Positions 23,032 through 30,992 of a DNA stretch of 55,727 nucleotides are shown one piece after another. Positions within the stretch are counted from its first letter, which is position 1, and every line of letters starts with the position of its first letter. The translations under genes and the position numbers were made by a program. Source of the DNA: CAYWGR01 sp964458015 (lineage in GTDB: Bacteria; Planctomycetota; Planctomycetia; Pirellulales; Thermoguttaceae); the NCBI GenBank assembly GCA_964458015.1, contig CAYWGR010000009.1:1-55727 (forward strand). Reading direction: 5' to 3'. Below the pieces are notes generated by a model, which saw only the letters and a program-made list of their open reading frames with translations, was not told the origin of the DNA and made no database searches.

Positions 23032-23769
23032 TCAGGCCGACGTTTGCGGCCAATCGTGAATTGCAATATGTTCGACGGCGCCATCGACGACGCACGCGGC
23101 CAAGTACTCTTCGTTCGGCGAAACGTCGTAAATTCGCCAATCCGTGGCGGCATCCGCCGGATCAGCGCGAAGCAATTGTGCGGCTTCGTTGGGTGAAAAA
23201 GAGACCTCGAACCGGTCGAGCCCTGAAGAAAGGCCGACGCCCCGGGCCTTGAGATAGGCTTCTTTACGCGTCCAGCATCGGAAAAAAGCGGCAGTTTGTT
23301 CCCCCACTGGCAAGGCTCGCCAAGCATCGCATTCGCCCAGTGCGAAAAAACGTTCGATAATGCCCGAGGCGTCGATGGGGCGGATATGCTCGATGTCAAC
23401 GCCCACTTCCTGGTCGAGCGTGAGGGCGACGAACGCCAATTCGCCGGAATGCGATAGATTGAATCGTAAGGGGAGCTTGCCGGTTGCAGTCGCCAATTCC
23501 GGCTTGCCGCCCAAGCGGCACGTCATCGCAACATCCGCGGGGTTTATGCCAAGATACCGGCCCAGAATCATGCGCTGTGCGGCATGGCTAACGATGAATC
23601 GTCGTTGGTCCGCTTCTCTGGCGAATCGTTCCGCTCGATGTCGTTCTTCCGCCGAAAGACACGCAGCCAAAACCTCCAACGAGGTGACGCGGGCATCAAG
23701 ATCCACTCGCCACAGATGAAGCTCGCTTGGCCCGAGCGGAGAAAACGAGGCTGAAGAGATGCTACTCAT
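23032..23769 (-). CDS. Sfp-type 4'-phosphopantetheinyl transferase
   Basis: Transfers phosphopantetheine from CoA to a serine of carrier proteins; cytosolic. The 245 residues hold the three family motifs: FNLSHSGE (103-110), VGVDIEH (122-128, with D125 and E127 as Mg ligands) and FFRCWTRKEAYLKARGVGL (W166, K169-E170, K174). The length and two-lobed layout are those of Sfp/Gsp rather than the short AcpS. Such enzymes often serve accessory carrier proteins. The ACP at 26943 is only 3 kb away, though on the other strand, so it is a plausible client (inference). The ATG at 23769 is the only sensible start. Confidence 0.93.
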   Translation of the reverse strand: MSSISSASFSPLGPSELHLWRVDLDARVTSLEVLAACLSAEERHRAERFAREADQRRFIVSHAAQRMILGRYLGINPADVAMTCRLGGKPELATATGKLPLRFNLSHSGELAFVALTLDQEVGVDIEHIRPIDASGIIERFFALGECDAWRALPVGEQTAAFFRCWTRKEAYLKARGVGLSSGLDRFEVSFSPNEAAQLLRADPADAATDWRIYDVSPNEEYLAACVVDGAVEHIAIHDWPQTSA

Positions 23770-23813
23770 GCGTATAAAGCAACTTGTTCAACAGGGAGGG
23801 GCTCTTGATTCGA

Positions 23814-24956
23814 TTAGTTTTCGGTCTCAACGTTCAGCCAGCGGCTTTCTTTGGCGGAACGTCGTAGGCATTCCATGAGTCGTTGTACGCGAATGCCTTG
23901 GTCCAAGCCGGGTTCGGCGGGGCGGCCTTCGGCAACGGCCTGTAAAAAATTGGCCAGACAAGCGGCGTGGCTGCGCAGCCAGCCGGTGGGCGCTTTGGCG
24001 CTTGGAAATCCTGAAGCCGGCGCGGAATACCGCTGGCCGGCATCGATCCGATTCCAGCCGTGCAGGCCGCCGAGCGGCTGGTCGGATACCGTAGCGTCGT
24101 GAAATTCCAGATGATGGGGATCCATGCCGTTGAAACGGATTGCGCCGCGCGAACCGTGGATCTCGAGACGAAGCTCATCTTCGCTGCCGGTGGCGATTTT
24201 GGTGGCCTCCAGGGTGCCGTAAGCGCCGGAGGCCATGTGCAGGATCGCTAAAACGGAGTCTTCGGCATCGACGGGCATTTTCTTTTCCGTGCCCGGAGTG
24301 GGACGTTCGGGATAGGCAATTTGCGTGGCGGCCATGACCGATCGGCACGGACCAATCAACCAGTCGATCAGATCCAAGGCATGGGAGGCCAAGTCGGCGA
24401 TTACACCGCCGCCGGCCGCGGCCGAAAGCTTCCACTTCAGCGGTGCGTCGGGGTTTGCGCTGCCGCCATGCAGATAGCAGATGCGAAATCCCAGGATTTG
24501 TCCTAGCGCCCCGGCTTCGATCAGTTGCTTGGCTCGCATGGTTGAGGGATAGAAGCGGTATTGGAAAGTCATTTGTGCGATGCCGCCGTAGCCGGCCAAG
24601 GCCGTTTGCACTTCTTCGGCTTCGGCGTCGGAAGCGGTCAACGGCTTGTCGCAATAGATGTGTTTTTGGTGTTTGATGGCCGAAAGCAATGCCGCTTTGT
24701 GCAAATGGTTCGGCGTGCAGATGTGGACGATGTCGATATCGGGATTTTCGGTTATATCGCGGTAGTCGGTCGTTGCCGCGATGGCGCCGACGGTTGCTTT
24801 GGCTGCTTCGGCTGTTGAGGGATGGCCTGTAGCGATGTGCGTAATCCGGGCTTTCAATGGTACGGGATCGTAGAACAAGGGCAGATTCAAATAGCCGTAG
24901 GCATGAACCTTTCCGATGAAGCCGAAGCCGAGAATGCCGACATTATAGACCTTCAT
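23814..24956 (-). CDS. Gfo/Idh/MocA family oxidoreductase
   Basis: An NAD(P)-dependent sugar or sugar-nucleotide dehydrogenase of 380 residues, without signal peptide and thus cytosolic. The N-terminal Rossmann motif is VGILGFGFIGKVHAYGY (about 5-21), HICTPNHLHKAALLSAIKH and YCDKPLTAS give the catalytic EKP-like block (here DKP). The C-terminal alpha/beta domain contains GGGVIADLASHALDLIDWL with the usual D-x-x-x-H-x-x-D. Substrate not predictable. It is divergent from the DegT aminotransferase gene; in Wlb/Wbp pathways a Gfo/Idh enzyme and a DegT enzyme act in succession to make a 3-amino sugar, so a joint role is possible. It could equally be a catabolic enzyme. Confidence 0.88.
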   Translation of the reverse strand: MKVYNVGILGFGFIGKVHAYGYLNLPLFYDPVPLKARITHIATGHPSTAEAAKATVGAIAATTDYRDITENPDIDIVHICTPNHLHKAALLSAIKHQKHIYCDKPLTASDAEAEEVQTALAGYGGIAQMTFQYRFYPSTMRAKQLIEAGALGQILGFRICYLHGGSANPDAPLKWKLSAAAGGGVIADLASHALDLIDWLIGPCRSVMAATQIAYPERPTPGTEKKMPVDAEDSVLAILHMASGAYGTLEATKIATGSEDELRLEIHGSRGAIRFNGMDPHHLEFHDATVSDQPLGGLHGWNRIDAGQRYSAPASGFPSAKAPTGWLRSHAACLANFLQAVAEGRPAEPGLDQGIRVQRLMECLRRSAKESRWLNVETEN

Positions 24957-25584
24957 GCAAAATCTCCGAGAAAATTACGTGCAGAAGCAATCTTGCATGA
25001 TCGACGGCGCACGGTCAAGCCGCCCCCCGAAGGGATTGAGCCACCGCCAAATCTGCCCAGCGGCGTCCGCTCCCTGCCCTCTGCCGCGTTGCTTTATGGT
25101 CATACGAATGCCGTTGCAGCTCTTTTGACGGGGGGGAGTAGACGGCGGCAAATGGAGACGCCTGCGTTGTGAGGAGTCTTGCCCGGCATCGATGAACCTT
25201 CGCTCAACAGGGCGGATAGCCCGCCAACTCGGCAATGCCCCCATTTTACCTCCAGAGAATCGTCTTTTCTCGATGGGGGGATAGCAGCCAAGCGATCCGT
25301 TGCCATGCGGCAACGCCAAAAAGACCCTGGGCTGAAGGGCCGTCCACGGAACGGCTTTTCGGCCTGTTTTCTTGAAGTGCGAATGTTTCTCCGGGGGCGA
25401 TCTCGTCTTGTCGAGAATGGTAACTTGGGCTACGATACGTGCCTGTTTGGTGGGTTGGACCAACGATGATCCGGGAGTCAAGGAAGGCTGTGGTCATGAG
25501 TCATGGCATTTCAGCCCCTGCGTCAATCTCTCCTCTCTCACCTGACGGTTAATCTCCCCTTCGTATTTCCAAGGAGTCAGGGCC
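24957..25584. other. 628-base gene-free region before the glycan cluster
   Basis: No convincing coding frame on either strand; the frames that stay open have compositions typical of chance. Several stable hairpins lie in the right half: CGTTGCC/GGCAACG (25298-25315), and GCCGT/ACGGC (25339-25355) followed by TTTT. The latter competes with an outer pairing GGCCG/CGGCC (25338-25364). It ends with AAGGAG 8 bases before the GTG of the aminotransferase gene. It may be a long 5' leader of the cluster transcript. Confidence 0.4.
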
Positions 25585-26772
25585 GTGATTCAGGTATTCA
25601 AGCCATCAATGGGTCAGGAAGAAATCGATGCCGTTGCCGAAGTGATTCGCTCGGGATGGATCGGGCTCGGGCCCAAGACGGCCCAGTTTGAAAAAGAATT
25701 CGCCGAGTACGTTGGTGCGAAGTATGCTGTCGGCGTAAATTCCTGTACGGCGGCCTTGGATTTGGCCGTGCGACTGCTGGGAATCAATCGTGGCGACGAA
25801 GTCTTGGTGCCGACGATGACATTCGTCTCGACGGCCCATGTCGTGGCCTACAATCTGGCCACGCCGGTTTTCGTCGATGTCGATCCAGTCACGCTGACGC
25901 TAGACATCGACGACGTTAAGCGCAAGATGACCAGTCGGACACGAGCGATTATTCCCGTACACTACTCGGGACGTCCCGTCGATTTGGACGCGCTGCGGGC
26001 AGTAGCGGGCAATCTTCCTATTATCGAAGACTGTGCGCATGCCGCCGGGGCTCGCTACAAAGGCCGGCCGGTCGGAGCGATCGGCGATTTCGGCTGTTTC
26101 AGCTTTCATGCGGTCAAGAATCTCGCCATGGGCGACGGCGGTGCACTGGTGACCAATAACCAGCAGTGGGCATTGCGATGTAAACGGCTGCGCTGGCTGG
26201 GCATCGACAAGGGCACTTGGGACCGCACAGGCACCGACAAGTCGTACTGGTGGCAATACTTTGTCGACGAGATCGGCCTGAAATGTCATCTGAATGACAT
26301 CGCCGCGGCAATCGGCTTGGTGCAACTACGGAAGTTGGAAGCGATGAACGGCCGGCGTCGGGAGATTGCACGGCAATACACCGAGGCGTTCTCGGCTTAC
26401 GAATTCATCGAGACGCCGCCTGCTGACGATGAGACTTTTCAGTCCTCTTGGCACATTTACTGTCTCAAGGTTCCGAACCGCGACGAATTGTGTACGCATC
26501 TTCAGAATCGCGACATTGCCACCGGCGTTCACTACACTCCGATCCACCTTTATTCGTGCTACGGCAACAAGGCGCATCTCCCCCAGGCGGAAACAGTGTT
26601 CAAGCGGATTGTCTCTTTGCCCATGTATCCCGACATGACGGACGCCGACGTGGAGCGGGTGATCGACTCGGTAACCGGCTACTACCATGCAATGCACCCC
26701 GTTATCTGTGGCACGGTCCGCCCCCGGATCGAGAAGGAATACGTCCAGTCAAAGCAGGAAAAAGTGGCTTGA
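25585..26772 (+). CDS. DegT/DnrJ/EryC1/StrS sugar aminotransferase
   Basis: PLP-dependent transamination of a keto nucleotide sugar, using glutamate as donor. The 395 residues begin FKPSMGQEEIDAVAEVIRSGWIGLGPKTAQFE, a typical family start. GVNSCTAALDLAVRLLG binds the cofactor phosphate, EDCAHAAGARYKGRPVG carries the Asp, and K178 in FSFHAVKNL is the Schiff-base lysine. The C-terminal half has HYTPIHLYSCYG and LPMYPDMTDADVERV as in perosamine/viosamine-type enzymes. GTG at 25585 has AAGGAG 8 bases upstream. It heads the forward cluster with ACP, KAS III and GNAT genes, which points to an N-acylated amino sugar. 4-amino versus 3-amino cannot be decided from sequence alone. Confidence 0.93.
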   Translation: MIQVFKPSMGQEEIDAVAEVIRSGWIGLGPKTAQFEKEFAEYVGAKYAVGVNSCTAALDLAVRLLGINRGDEVLVPTMTFVSTAHVVAYNLATPVFVDVDPVTLTLDIDDVKRKMTSRTRAIIPVHYSGRPVDLDALRAVAGNLPIIEDCAHAAGARYKGRPVGAIGDFGCFSFHAVKNLAMGDGGALVTNNQQWALRCKRLRWLGIDKGTWDRTGTDKSYWWQYFVDEIGLKCHLNDIAAAIGLVQLRKLEAMNGRRREIARQYTEAFSAYEFIETPPADDETFQSSWHIYCLKVPNRDELCTHLQNRDIATGVHYTPIHLYSCYGNKAHLPQAETVFKRIVSLPMYPDMTDADVERVIDSVTGYYHAMHPVICGTVRPRIEKEYVQSKQEKVA

Positions 26773-26942
26773 CCATTGGGTGGAAGCATGGCCTGTGAAC
26801 TCCTTGTTGCCGAGTGTATGGCGGCTGAGGAATCCGGCAGTTCCATGAGGTTTGGGAGTCGAGTCTGCAACCTCGAAAGCGGCCTTTATCAGCTCTCGGA
26901 AAGGCGACATTTTTCCCGTTCGCAAAAGAAAGGTTTCTGACG

Positions 26943-27179
26943 ATGGCGCCCGACGTCATTTACGCAAAGATCGCCGAAGCGCTCAATGTTGAAAAGAATC
27001 GGATCAACGACGCGGTGAAGGCGGAGAACATCTCGGAGTGGGACTCCATGGGATCGATGTGCCTGCTTTTGATGCTGAACCGCGAATTCGGCGTAACCCC
27101 GGCACTCGAGGAGATGGAGCAGCTTCAATCCGCGCAAGGCATCGTAGCTCTCGTAAACAAGGGAGCGAGCGGGACATGA
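26943..27179 (+). CDS. acyl carrier protein
   Basis: A 78-residue acidic four-helix carrier protein. Ser35 in EWDSMGSMCLL takes the place of the phosphopantetheine serine of the DSL motif. The flanks VIYAKIAEALNV and LNREFGVTPALEEMEQLQSAQGIVALV fit the helices I and II-IV pattern of ACPs. It is unlikely to be the main fatty-acid ACP because it sits in a sugar cluster and has the variant DSMG. Its stop overlaps the start of the KAS III gene in an ATGA, so the two are translationally coupled. 170 bases separate it from the aminotransferase gene. Confidence 0.88.
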   Translation: MAPDVIYAKIAEALNVEKNRINDAVKAENISEWDSMGSMCLLLMLNREFGVTPALEEMEQLQSAQGIVALVNKGASGT

Positions 27180-28195
27180 AGGCGAATCTCCTCGGAGTTC
27201 AGTACCACATGCCCTCATCGGTCTGCACGAACGAGGACTTGGTCGCGGCGAATCCAAGATGGGATGCAGCCAAGATCTTCCAGAAGACAGGCATTCTTCA
27301 GCGCCACGTCACCGGACCGGAGGAGACGGCCAGCGACCTTGCTTACGCGGCGGCAACGAAGCTCTTTGCGGAACTTGCTTTCGACCCTGGCGCTGTTGAC
27401 GCCCTGCTATTTTGCACGCAATCACCTGATTATCTGCTGCCCACGACGGCTTGCATACTCCAGGACCGGCTCAAACTGCCCACGACTTGCGGGGCGATGG
27501 ACTATAACCTGGGTTGTTCCGGATTCACGTACGGGCTATGGCTTGCAAGGTCGATGATTCTTTCCGGCATCGCCACGAATGTCCTGCTCGTCATGGCGGA
27601 AACCTACTCGAAATACTGCGACATCCACGACATGGCGACGGCCACGATCTTTGGCGACGCCGCTGCCGCTGCATTGGTCAGTTCTTCCACGGAAGGCGCG
27701 CTAGCGGAAATCGGCCCCACGGTCGTCGGCACGGACGGCCGAGGTTGGAAGAATCTTATTGTGCGAGCCGGTGCAGCCCGGTGTCCGCGCTGCTCCACGG
27801 AGTCTCCGGCGGACGCCAAACAGCAAAAAGACGAACATCTTTTTATGAATGGGCCTGAGATATTCCGTTTTACGTTGGAGTCGGTCCGTGCGGCTATTCA
27901 ACGACTCCTTGATCGCTCGGCGATCGGTTGGGACGATGTTGATTTGTTCCTCATGCACCAGGCCAACCGCTTCATGTTGGAATCGCTTCGCGACACGATG
28001 AAGATCCCGCCAGAGAAGATGCCCATTGATATGGCCGATTGCGGAAACACGGTAAGCGCTTCCATCCCCGTCCTCATGCGCCGCTGCTTCGACTGCGGGA
28101 TCTTGAAGAGCGGCCAGAAATGCGTGCTAGCGGGGTTTGGGGTTGGCTACTCGTGGGCGATGACCGAACTGAAGTGGCTGGCAACAAAAACCTGA
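27176..28195 (+). CDS. 3-oxoacyl-ACP synthase III (FabH/VioB-like)
   Basis: Condenses a short acyl-CoA with malonyl-ACP, giving a 3-ketoacyl-ACP. The 339 residues keep the full triad: Cys114 in NLGCSGFTYGL, His261 in LMHQANRFML, Asn291 in CGNTVSASIPV. The start at 27176 is fixed by the ATGA overlap with the ACP gene and by the family N-terminus ANLLGVQYHMPSSVCTNEDL. A segment RCPRCSTESPADAKQQKDEH replaces a loop before the His domain and contains a CxxC. Beside a dedicated ACP, an aminotransferase and a GNAT enzyme, it probably builds the acyl group for the amino sugar, as vioB does in Pseudomonas syringae flagellin glycan islands (known system; parallel is inference). Confidence 0.92.
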   Translation: MKANLLGVQYHMPSSVCTNEDLVAANPRWDAAKIFQKTGILQRHVTGPEETASDLAYAAATKLFAELAFDPGAVDALLFCTQSPDYLLPTTACILQDRLKLPTTCGAMDYNLGCSGFTYGLWLARSMILSGIATNVLLVMAETYSKYCDIHDMATATIFGDAAAAALVSSSTEGALAEIGPTVVGTDGRGWKNLIVRAGAARCPRCSTESPADAKQQKDEHLFMNGPEIFRFTLESVRAAIQRLLDRSAIGWDDVDLFLMHQANRFMLESLRDTMKIPPEKMPIDMADCGNTVSASIPVLMRRCFDCGILKSGQKCVLAGFGVGYSWAMTELKWLATKT

Positions 28196-28247
28196 CACGG
28201 CCTAAGCCGGAAGTGAAAGACCGGGACCACCCGGAGGATAGAACCAC

Positions 28248-28862
28248 ATGCTTTTTGGCCAGTATGCTCGATTGCGAATCATGGATTCCAGCGACGGCGA
28301 ATACGTCCGCGCTCTGCGCAACTCGCCGGAGGTCAGCCGATGGCTGCTCGAACGATGCTTCTTTATCTCGGACATCCAACAGCGAGAGTTCGTCGATCGC
28401 GCCGCCAAGGCCGCGGGACAGATGTTCTTCATCGCCGAAGACATCCAGCACAGTCGCCCGTTCGGCGTCTACAGCCTCAAGGACATCGACCACCGCAACC
28501 AGCGCGCCGAACTGGGTATTTTTCTGGAACCCAAGGCGGCTGCCAGCGGCGTCGTGCCTTTCGAAGCGGCGGTCCTCGTCCTCGACTATGCGTTCAATTA
28601 CCTGAACCTGCACAAGATCGTTGGCGAAGTCCTCGAAGAGAACCGGCGGGCGATCCGCCTAGACGAAGGGCTGGGAATGTGTGTGGAAGGCGTGCGTCGA
28701 AAACATGCTTTCTACAACGGATGCTTTCATGACTTGATCCTCTATGCCTTGTTCCGTGAGGATTTCCTTGAACGGCCAACCGACGGCGTCCGATACGTGC
28801 GCGACGGCATCGCTACGTCCATGGCCAAATCCACCGAAGACACCAAAAAGCGGACTCCTTGA
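28248..28862 (+). CDS. GNAT family N-acyltransferase
   Basis: A 204-residue GNAT protein of the RimJ/RimL or PseH-like subgroup. QYARLRIMDSSDGEYVRALRNSPEVSRWL is the usual start; RAELGIFLEPKAAASGVVPFEAAVLVLDYAFNYLNLHKIVGEVLEENRRAIRLDEGLGM corresponds to strand 4, the acyl-CoA or acyl-ACP pyrophosphate loop (weakly kept) and the conserved N-x-x-A-I-x-L-x-x-x-x-G block. Its place after DegT, ACP and KAS III genes suggests it transfers the ACP-bound acyl chain to the amino group of the nucleotide sugar. Protein acetylation cannot be excluded. It lies 52 bases after the KAS III gene and 147 bases before the next gene. Confidence 0.88.
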   Translation: MLFGQYARLRIMDSSDGEYVRALRNSPEVSRWLLERCFFISDIQQREFVDRAAKAAGQMFFIAEDIQHSRPFGVYSLKDIDHRNQRAELGIFLEPKAAASGVVPFEAAVLVLDYAFNYLNLHKIVGEVLEENRRAIRLDEGLGMCVEGVRRKHAFYNGCFHDLILYALFREDFLERPTDGVRYVRDGIATSMAKSTEDTKKRTP

Positions 28863-29009
28863 TCCTCGGAGAATAATGGCCATATCCGAAATGTGGATTA
28901 AATGGATATGTGTCAGGTTAATCCGCCAAGATGGCTGCAATCGCGGTAAGTTCGAAGCACCCAGGAATTTTTCACCGGGAAATCTCTAAAGAAATAAATC
29001 GAGGACGAT

Positions 29010-30992
29010 GTGCAATTTCATAATGGAGATGCCCAAAAAAGTCTGACGTTCGTCTTCGCGGCGATGGGACGCTATCAGGTCGTCGAGTGCGCAATGGGAG
29101 CCACGCTACGACAGTTGGAACGTGTCGTTCGGACCCTCGATGCAACGCTCGTCGTCGGATTTGAGGACCATCGCTGGCTGACGACGCCTTTGGCTCAATG
29201 TTTGTCGGTTCGCTTTCCCGTCGGATCCTTGGATGTGTTTTGTGGTGAGCGACGGGACACGCCTGCATCGTTGTTCAACGAGGGAGCGCGTCGAAGCAAC
29301 GGGAAACATCTCGTCTTTGTATGGCCGGGATGCGATGTGGACAGCGATGCTATTGCTGCGGCAAGCGAGCGGGCGACATTGACGGGGCATGACTGGGAGG
29401 CTTACGTTGCTCCTACCCTGACAGCTTCACTGATGATGGCCCCCGAGGAAATTGCCAAAAGCTTACTCTCTTACTTCCTATCATGTACCAGCCTGTTTCC
29501 ACTATCTCAGGCGATTGTGGCTCGGGAAGGTTTTTTTCGGCTGGGTGGATTTGACACCAACCCGCTATTGCAGCGGTCGTTCGATACGGAGTACTGGATG
29601 CGTTCGGCACGGCAAGGCCAATCGGTGGGTTTGTACACCGGAGTGCAGGCACGACTGCGCTGGACGTGGCAGAATTATCCATTGGAAAACGATTTTCGCG
29701 TACCGCGACATGTTGCGCATAGCTATCGACTTCGCACTTCGTTGTTGGTGAATTCTACGTCTGAAACACGAGCGGAGCTGACCGCCGGCTTCTTGCGTGA
29801 TCTTTCACCGGCTCTTGCCCGGCATGTTGATCGGCTGCTTGGCGGAACGGGAGATCGCGGATCGACAAACAAGGGAACGCCTCCCTACAAGGTGGCGGTG
29901 ACCGGCGGAGTTTGGGAGTACACCCATAACCAACTCGGCTTTTTCAATCATTTCCAGCAATTAGCATCAAGAGGATTATTCACCTATATTCCTCTTCTCG
30001 ATCCGATCATTGAGCCTGAGACGGATTTGCGGGGAATGGACATGGTGATCATCTCGCGTGGTCGTCATAATAATGTTTTGAAGATTCTCGAGTATTGTGG
30101 GCAACACGCCATTCCTACGCTGTATATGATCGACGACAACTGGTTTTCGGTGGGTAAGGACTGGCCGGAGCCTTATGCGAAGATATTTGCACCGGGGTTT
30201 CCAAACTACGATGTCTTCGTGACCTGTTTACGGAAGTGCGATGGCGTGCTGGTCTACAACGACCTGTTGGCGGAGGACGTAGCACCATACGCAAGGCGTA
30301 TCATACGCCTGCCGCTCAACATTCGACGGGCAGACTTTACTTTGCCGCTGAAGCGTCCCGAGCTGCTCGCGCAAGTCGAATCATTGATCCAGTGGCGTGA
30401 GAAGACGGGAGGGGTGATCGCAGGTTATATGGGGAGCGTTCGTAATTGTGATGCGGCCTTTGAGGCCCTGGCTGCGGTGTCGCATCGTTACCCCGGCAAG
30501 GTCAAGATTCTTCTGTTTGGTTCGGTAACTCAGACGCAGCGGGACATGTTCGATCGGCCCCCCGTGGTCCTGCCCTATGCAGCCTATGAGCATTATGCGG
30601 CTACGGTGGGACACATGAAACCGGATATCCTGGTTGCACCTTTGGATTCAACTCATACGTCGATGTCCAAGGTGCCCAACAAGTATTTAGAGTATTCCAT
30701 GGCGGGTGCTGTAGGTGTATATAGCGATACACCGCTATATGCTAAGGTAATTCGTGATGGGATCAACGGCTTGTTGGTCCGCACGGATGAGGTTTCGGCC
30801 TGGTCCGAGGCAATCTTCCGTCTGGTCGAAGACCCCGCCTTGCGCCGCAGAATTGCCGCAGCCGCACGAGACGATGTACTCATGCATTATGAAACGGCTG
30901 TTGTGGCGCCGTTGTTCGCCGATACGATTCTTGGTCTCATTCGGGGGCGGGCCTCGGCCCCTCCGACTTTCAGCCACTCGGTGCAGCCATGA
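29010..30992 (+). CDS. two-domain glycosyltransferase
   Basis: A 660-residue protein in two parts. Residues 1-270 resemble a degenerate GT-A (GT2) domain: TLVVGFEDHRWL, VFVWPGCDVDSDAI (DVD-like metal site), FFRLGGFDTNPLLQRSFDTEYWMR. Residues 290-650 are a GT-B (GT4-like) domain with KVAVTGGVWEYTHNQLGFFNHFQQL, TLYMIDDNWFSVGKDW and the nucleotide-binding KVPNKYLEYSMAGAVGVYSDTPLYAKVIRDGINGLLV. GTG at 29010 has GAGGA upstream. Its stop overlaps the next start in ATGA. Probably cytosolic and active on a lipid-linked or protein-linked glycan; donor unknown. Confidence 0.82.
   Translation: MQFHNGDAQKSLTFVFAAMGRYQVVECAMGATLRQLERVVRTLDATLVVGFEDHRWLTTPLAQCLSVRFPVGSLDVFCGERRDTPASLFNEGARRSNGKHLVFVWPGCDVDSDAIAAASERATLTGHDWEAYVAPTLTASLMMAPEEIAKSLLSYFLSCTSLFPLSQAIVAREGFFRLGGFDTNPLLQRSFDTEYWMRSARQGQSVGLYTGVQARLRWTWQNYPLENDFRVPRHVAHSYRLRTSLLVNSTSETRAELTAGFLRDLSPALARHVDRLLGGTGDRGSTNKGTPPYKVAVTGGVWEYTHNQLGFFNHFQQLASRGLFTYIPLLDPIIEPETDLRGMDMVIISRGRHNNVLKILEYCGQHAIPTLYMIDDNWFSVGKDWPEPYAKIFAPGFPNYDVFVTCLRKCDGVLVYNDLLAEDVAPYARRIIRLPLNIRRADFTLPLKRPELLAQVESLIQWREKTGGVIAGYMGSVRNCDAAFEALAAVSHRYPGKVKILLFGSVTQTQRDMFDRPPVVLPYAAYEHYAATVGHMKPDILVAPLDSTHTSMSKVPNKYLEYSMAGAVGVYSDTPLYAKVIRDGINGLLVRTDEVSAWSEAIFRLVEDPALRRRIAAAARDDVLMHYETAVVAPLFADTILGLIRGRASAPPTFSHSVQP

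Noticed and set aside
24975..25481. 168-codon frame in the leader of the glycan cluster
   Set aside because: Composition is biased to Arg/Pro/Gln without domain features, and no ribosome site is present; the region is hairpin-rich and looks noncoding.
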